From a virus, in IMG/VR virus record IMGVR_UViG_3300037520_001437, positions 1-27,276 of that record: a DNA stretch of 27,276 bases; one strand, given 5' to 3'. The notes beneath the pieces were generated by a model, which was given only the letters and a program-made list of their open reading frames with translations, was not told the DNA's origin and made no database searches. Both the position numbers and the translations under genes were made by a program. Numbering within the stretch: the stretch's first letter is position 1; every line of letters starts with the position of its first letter. Of this stretch, positions 23,943-27,276 are shown one piece after another.

Positions 23943-26900
23943 ATGATAGAAAAGAAAAGACTTAAAAGAAATTATGTGGACGTTCAGACCAATATAGATG
24001 ATTTTAATAATCTATCAGAAGGGATATTGAACATAACAAAATTGCCAGAAGTGTTTACATCTGGTAAAAATGTCTTTAAGTTTTCTCCAAATTTTGATGT
24101 AGTGGATATTGGTTATCCGATATACATAGAGATATTAGATTCTAGTGGGGAGCCAGTATTTCACGAAGTTTTGGAATTTCAAGAAAAAGATGATTCTATA
24201 AATGTTGTGGTTTATGTATATGAAACAACAAAACCTGGTGATTGTATATTAACTATTTTATCAACTATATTTGTTGATAGAGATGGAAACCCTTTAAATG
24301 CAGATGAGGTTTTTGAACAAAATTACAAGTATACCCACAACTTAAAGATAAATACAAAAAAGAAAAATGATTCTGAAATAATATATTTACACTATCCACA
24401 AATTTCTATTCAAGAAAAAAGATATTCTATTCTTGAAGAAAAATTTGATCCCGAAAAACAAAAAACAATAAGTGGTTCTGCTGATTATTTTCTTTCCGAT
24501 GGACAAGTTCCCATACTAAGAGCAAGGGAAAATTTATTTAAAAAAGATTATGAAAATGCAACTATATGGTTTCCATATCTTTCAAATGAGATAATACCAA
24601 ATCTAACTACATCTAGTTTTTCATATACATCAAGTATTCAAAAAGTATTAACACCCTATCAAATATTTTTGGATTCTAGAGTATATGCAACAAGTTCTAT
24701 GGAAGTTAGTAATGAGATAATATCATCTATAAATCAACCATATTATATTACATATAATAAAATACCACTCGAAAGAAACTCAACAAAAAATATAAAATCA
24801 TTTGCAGTTGTAGACATTTACAATTTAGATCCAGAAGCAGGTCATGTTTCAAGGGTAAAAGTATTTGGTAAAAGTGCAACAAAACCAAATCAGTCCTACG
24901 AACTTTTTTATGATGGTGCAATTACTGAAAAAAATTATTTGGTAACTGCTTCAAATTATTTCGTAGAATTACCAATTGGTGTATTTGGTGATGAAATAAA
25001 AGTTTTTGATTTTGAAACAAAAGTAACAGGATCTATAAATCCATATTCATATTGGAAGACAACTTCAATAAAAGGTGCACCAACTGCAACTATCGCATCA
25101 AGTAGTACGTATTTATTAAATCCAATATCTGTAAAACCTAATGCAATTTTATCCGATAAACAAGAAATAATACTTGAACAGAAATCAGAATATTCTGCAA
25201 ATTTCAATGACAATACAGTATACAGTCTTATATTTGATTATTCGGTGGAAGAAAATAGTTATGATAACAGAGAACCTTTACTGAATGTGTATGCAAGCGG
25301 AAGTTCATTTGTAAATAATACTGAATATGGTGCATTTGTTGCCGAAGTTCCACTAACCAATAGAGACGATAGATTTGGATTGGATTATTCTGTAAAACTT
25401 CCAGTTAATAGTGCTGGAACCGGTGTAATAAAATTTTTATTGAGAGATGGTACATCAATTTCCAATATTAGAATTGTTAGTGAAACAGATTTTGGATTTA
25501 CACCAAATATTTCAAGACTTTATGTTCCTATAAAAATAGATCATAGAAATGAATTTTTAGATTTCAAAATAGAATATTTTAATGATTCATTACAACAGGC
25601 AAATATAACATCTGAAATATACAGCGTATTTTTCAATGGCGGTAATGTTTATATTTACGGTGATGATTCTTACATAACAGGTTCACAAGAAGTTGGTAAT
25701 GATTCTGTAATAAAATCCGAAGGATATAAAGGACTCGATGAAGCAAAGAAAAATGTTTTAGAAAATAACCCACTCTATTACTATTACAGAACAACCACAA
25801 GAGGTATAAATTCTCTCTATGTAAAAAATAATGACAATACTTTGTGGGCTTGGGGATATAATGTATCTGGTCAATTAGGACTTGGTGATAAGGTAAATAG
25901 ATCATCACCCATTCAAGTTGGAACTTTAAAAAATTGGGCATCCGCATCTGCAGGTGATGATTATACGATTGCTGTTAAAACTGACGGGACAATTTGGGGT
26001 TGGGGATCAAATACATATAGACGAGCAGGAATTACTGGATCTGGAGCTGCGTCTACAAGTTCTCCGGTTCAAATTGGAACAGAAACAAATTGGAATAAAG
26101 TTTTTGCAGGCACAAATCATAGTTTAGGTATGAAACGTGATGGATCACTTTGGGCATGGGGAAGAAATAACAATGGACAACTTGGTTTAAATGATAGTGT
26201 AACAAGGTCATCTCCAGTTCAAGTTGGAACGGAAACAAATTGGAAGGATGCCGCGGTTGCTCAAGCTACAACAGTTGCAATAAAAAATGACGGAACACTT
26301 TGGTCTTGGGGCTCTAATGATTCTACTTCTGGACGAAGAACAGTGGAAACGCCAACCGTAGTTAATCGAAGTTTGCCTGTACGAATAGGAACTCTCTCAA
26401 ATTGGACATCAGTTGTTGGTAATCAATACCATTATATTGCATTAAATACATTAGGAGAATTATGGACTTGGGGAGAAGGTGGAAATGGCGTATTAGGACA
26501 AGTTACCGATACCTTAGCAAAATCATCTCCTGTTCAAATTGGAACACTAAAAACTTGGGTTTCTGCATCAACAGGTAAATACCATAGTCTTGCTGTGAAA
26601 AATGATGGAACTCTATGGGGTTGGGGTTACAATTTCAGAGGTGCACTCGGACAAGATGATTTGATACCAAGATCGTCTCCTGTACAAATCGGAACAGGAT
26701 CAAATTGGTTGTATACTCATGGTGGACAAGATTTTACGTTTGGAATAGACCGAACTGGAAGTTTTTATGCTTGGGGTGATAATGAATTTGGACAACTAGG
26801 ACTTAATAGTACAACACACTATTCTTCATCCATACTGATTTCAACTTCATCGGTAAGACCAGTTACAAAATCATTATTTGGTTGGTCATTTAACGTTGGT

Positions 26901-27276
26901 GATCCATTTAATTCTGGAATTAAACAAAATAGTGTTCAGTTAATAAATGAAGAAGGTGCATATTTAGATTTTGCAACATATCCACCATTGCTTGACTTAA
27001 CATTTAAAGGTAGTAGTTCGAGATTATATGTTGAGAGTGAAAGTGGTTCAATTCTTTGGGATGGTAAAAAAATAGTTGTAACTGGTGTAGAGATTTCATC
27101 ATCGGTTATTGTTGGATCTTTATTGACTGGATCATTACCAGATGGTGTTGTATCTGGTTCACCACAAACACTTGAACATTTATATGGAACAAATATAGTT
27201 TCTAGTTCAGAACAAAGATTTGTTTTAGGATTGGCAGAAACAGACTCACCGCGATTTTCGGGTCTAACTATTGATG
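23943..27276 (+). CDS. Large tail fibre-like protein with RCC1 beta-propeller (3' end outside window)
   Basis: Open for 1111 residues from ATG 23943 to the right edge; it starts 1 base after the preceding stop. Residues 1-620 are beta-rich and resemble N-terminal parts of marine T4-like tail fibres (for example LRARENLFKKDYENATIWFP, FTPNISRLYVPIKIDHRNEF, FFNGGNVYIYGDDSYITGS). Residues about 620-969 contain seven RCC1 repeats of about 49 residues with LW.WG.N..GQLGLGD, SSPVQIGT, W....AG..H..A.K.DGT. A lone final strand (INSLYVKNNDNT) precedes repeat 1 and would close blade seven, so the propeller looks complete. After it, GWSFNVG onward returns to fibre-like sequence, with SPRFSGLTID at the edge, a motif I associate with fibre shaft repeats. 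Probably a host-recognition fibre or adhesin. RCC1 domain certain; fibre role inferred. Confidence 0.85.
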   Translation, partial: MIEKKRLKRNYVDVQTNIDDFNNLSEGILNITKLPEVFTSGKNVFKFSPNFDVVDIGYPIYIEILDSSGEPVFHEVLEFQEKDDSINVVVYVYETTKPGDCILTILSTIFVDRDGNPLNADEVFEQNYKYTHNLKINTKKKNDSEIIYLHYPQISIQEKRYSILEEKFDPEKQKTISGSADYFLSDGQVPILRARENLFKKDYENATIWFPYLSNEIIPNLTTSSFSYTSSIQKVLTPYQIFLDSRVYATSSMEVSNEIISSINQPYYITYNKIPLERNSTKNIKSFAVVDIYNLDPEAGHVSRVKVFGKSATKPNQSYELFYDGAITEKNYLVTASNYFVELPIGVFGDEIKVFDFETKVTGSINPYSYWKTTSIKGAPTATIASSSTYLLNPISVKPNAILSDKQEIILEQKSEYSANFNDNTVYSLIFDYSVEENSYDNREPLLNVYASGSSFVNNTEYGAFVAEVPLTNRDDRFGLDYSVKLPVNSAGTGVIKFLLRDGTSISNIRIVSETDFGFTPNISRLYVPIKIDHRNEFLDFKIEYFNDSLQQANITSEIYSVFFNGGNVYIYGDDSYITGSQEVGNDSVIKSEGYKGLDEAKKNVLENNPLYYYYRTTTRGINSLYVKNNDNTLWAWGYNVSGQLGLGDKVNRSSPIQVGTLKNWASASAGDDYTIAVKTDGTIWGWGSNTYRRAGITGSGAASTSSPVQIGTETNWNKVFAGTNHSLGMKRDGSLWAWGRNNNGQLGLNDSVTRSSPVQVGTETNWKDAAVAQATTVAIKNDGTLWSWGSNDSTSGRRTVETPTVVNRSLPVRIGTLSNWTSVVGNQYHYIALNTLGELWTWGEGGNGVLGQVTDTLAKSSPVQIGTLKTWVSASTGKYHSLAVKNDGTLWGWGYNFRGALGQDDLIPRSSPVQIGTGSNWLYTHGGQDFTFGIDRTGSFYAWGDNEFGQLGLNSTTHYSSSILISTSSVRPVTKSLFGWSFNVGDPFNSGIKQNSVQLINEEGAYLDFATYPPLLDLTFKGSSSRLYVESESGSILWDGKKIVVTGVEISSSVIVGSLLTGSLPDGVVSGSPQTLEHLYGTNIVSSSEQRFVLGLAETDSPRFSGLTID
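25842..26850 (+). repeat. Seven tandem RCC1 repeats within the fibre-like gene
   Basis: Each unit of about 147 bases encodes one propeller blade. Blade openings read LWAWGYN, IWGWGSN, LWAWGRN, LWSWGSN, LWTWGEG, LWGWGYN and FYAWGDN. Repeats 1, 3, 5 and 6 are close in protein sequence; repeats 2 and 4 have irregular loops (TYRRAGITGSGAAST and DSTSGRRTVETPTVV). Repeat 7 lacks its final strand, which is supplied from before repeat 1. Confidence 0.88.

Overview
The window is a piece of a large, strongly AT-rich, T4-like (myovirus) phage genome, most likely from a marine or freshwater phage. The main evidence is adjacent homologues of the T4 baseplate wedge proteins gp25 and gp6. These are followed by very large structural genes of a kind I recognise, from memory, in marine T4-like phages: Ser/Gly-rich 'GSGS' proteins, LamG-like domains, and a conserved C-terminal 'YVTTIGLYND..ELLAVAKL' motif. 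All genes lie on the + strand and are packed tightly. Many start codons overlap the preceding stop (ATGA or TAATG). I see no tRNA, CRISPR array, insertion sequence or minus-strand gene. The host cannot be told from this sequence.

Layout. (1) 1-8591: baseplate operon: the end of an unknown gene, gp25, gp6, a protein with a DNRLRE/CBM-like domain, a coiled-coil protein, and a 1339-residue virion protein with a LamG-like middle. (2) 8592-8704: the longest gap. It holds a hairpin, a weak terminator candidate, a conserved 16-mer and a strong ribosome binding site. (3) 8705-18767: a second structural operon with a recurrent virion protein, then five related tail or fibre proteins with different inserted modules (Cys-rich N-terminal region, LamG domain) and one small unknown protein. 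(4) 18767-23941: DNA-metabolism genes: a T7 endonuclease I-type junction resolvase coupled to the last tail gene, a small protein whose N-terminus resembles a T4 capsid-targeting peptide, a DnaG-type primase with a cysteine-poor N-terminal domain, and a 1060-residue fusion of Mre11 (gp47/SbcD) and Rad50 (gp46/SbcC). (5) 23943-27276: an incomplete large tail fibre-like protein carrying a complete seven-bladed RCC1 beta-propeller; it runs off the right edge.

How the parts fit. The structural genes would build the baseplate wedge and the host-facing fibres. The resolvase shares a transcription unit with late tail genes, which suits debranching of replicated DNA before packaging. Primase and the fused recombination nuclease are translationally coupled and should act together in recombination-dependent replication. 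The most notable points are the one-chain Mre11-Rad50 protein, the predicted head-targeted protein, the RCC1 propeller in a tail protein, the modular paralogue family, and a 14-bp inverted repeat plus shared 16-mer at transcription-unit boundaries.
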